In this document: piece after piece, positions 43,969 through 44,168 of the stretch
Layout: the number at the start of each line of letters is the position of its first letter
Numbering within the stretch: position 1 is the stretch's first letter
Assembly: GCA_030065635.1 (NCBI GenBank)
Contig: JASJDJ010000049.1
Coordinates: 1 to 44,168, forward strand
Reading direction: 5' to 3'
Source: Xenococcaceae cyanobacterium MO_188.B32
GTDB lineage: Bacteria; Cyanobacteriota; Cyanobacteriia; Cyanobacteriales; Xenococcaceae
DNA: 44,168 nucleotides
Notes under the pieces: model-generated
Told to the model about the DNA's origin: nothing
The model's database searches: none
What the model saw: only the letters and a program-made list of their open reading frames with translations
Position numbers and translations under genes: made by a program

Positions 43969-44168
43969 TTAAAGTTTGTGAGTGAGCAAAGAAGTCAAGA
44001 AGTTTGTTGTGACAAAAATTGCTACTTGCTACTTGCAGCAATTCTCATTTTGAAAAGAGAAGAAGAGAAAATTCTCTTTTTTAACAAGAGAAGAAAGATG
44101 ATAAGCCCCAGAAATGTTGAAAGAGTGCGATCGTCAATTAGGTTGATAGAAACTGTTCGGAAAAAATT
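43969..44168. other. Spacer at the right edge with a terminator-like hairpin
   Basis: AAGAGAA...TTCTCTT with a T-run sits at 44063-44082, about 95 bases after cruA. The preceding ATTGCT...AGCAAT forms another small stem. They may end the cruA transcript. No gene start is visible before the window ends. Confidence 0.4.

Overview
The window is chromosomal DNA from a cyanobacterium. The evidence is the gene content: a separate two-gene ATP synthase beta/epsilon unit, the Ycf65/PSRP-3 ribosomal protein, a PATAN-domain phototaxis-type chemosensory operon, a CruA/CruP lycopene cyclase and glucosylglycerol-phosphate synthase. The DNA is AT-rich with many GCGATCGC (HIP1) octamers. Glucosylglycerol genes point to a salt-tolerant or marine-type strain. 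The order and genus cannot be fixed from the sequence alone.

Layout. Positions 1-1460 are an eroded mobile-element zone: a truncated tnpB, a ribbon-helix-helix remnant, a frameshifted remnant, and three direct repeats at the left edge. Positions 1464-6563 form an unusual locus. Polyphosphate kinase (ppk) is flanked by two receiver-domain proteins that have membrane parts instead of DNA-binding domains. One is a receiver fused to an HlyD-type exporter adaptor; the other is a receiver, coiled coil and C-terminal membrane anchor. Beside them lie a small glycine/alanine-rich hydrophobic peptide gene and the last 39 codons of a lost pstB. Positions 6804-11109 hold housekeeping genes (PD-(D/E)XK protein, atpD, atpC, ycf65, a HAD hydrolase). 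Positions 11888-20685 are a five-gene chemosensory operon (PATAN response regulator, CheY, CheW, MCP, CheA-receiver hybrid) whose MCP carries a cyanobacteriochrome-like GAF domain without the usual Cys-His pair.

Positions 20924-22517 carry a TnpB-related protein lacking the third RuvC acid. Then come hemL, a lipoprotein, and a divergent GST / dihydrofolate-reductase-like pair around a perfect 24-bp palindrome. Positions 26842-34423 are an osmolyte region: ggpS, glpD and a type II thioesterase on the minus strand, and a GH13 enzyme resembling glucosylglycerol hydrolase on the plus strand, with a glpD C-terminal remnant and a truncated kinase at the edge. Positions 34604-39836 hold a ferrochelatase-like protein with a natural polyhistidine tail, a coiled-coil membrane protein, an ABC ATPase, an ABC1/UbiB kinase and a small membrane protein; two of these genes contain palindromic mini-elements inserted in frame. 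Positions 39960-41433 are a complete IsrB element with its upstream omega RNA. The window ends with a small conserved protein and cruA.

Main points of interest: the receiver-HlyD fusion beside ppk; three different OMEGA-type (TnpB/IsrB) proteins within 41 kb, one intact, one probably nuclease-dead and one truncated; RPE-like in-frame palindromic insertions; and several gene remnants (pstB, glpD, APH kinase).
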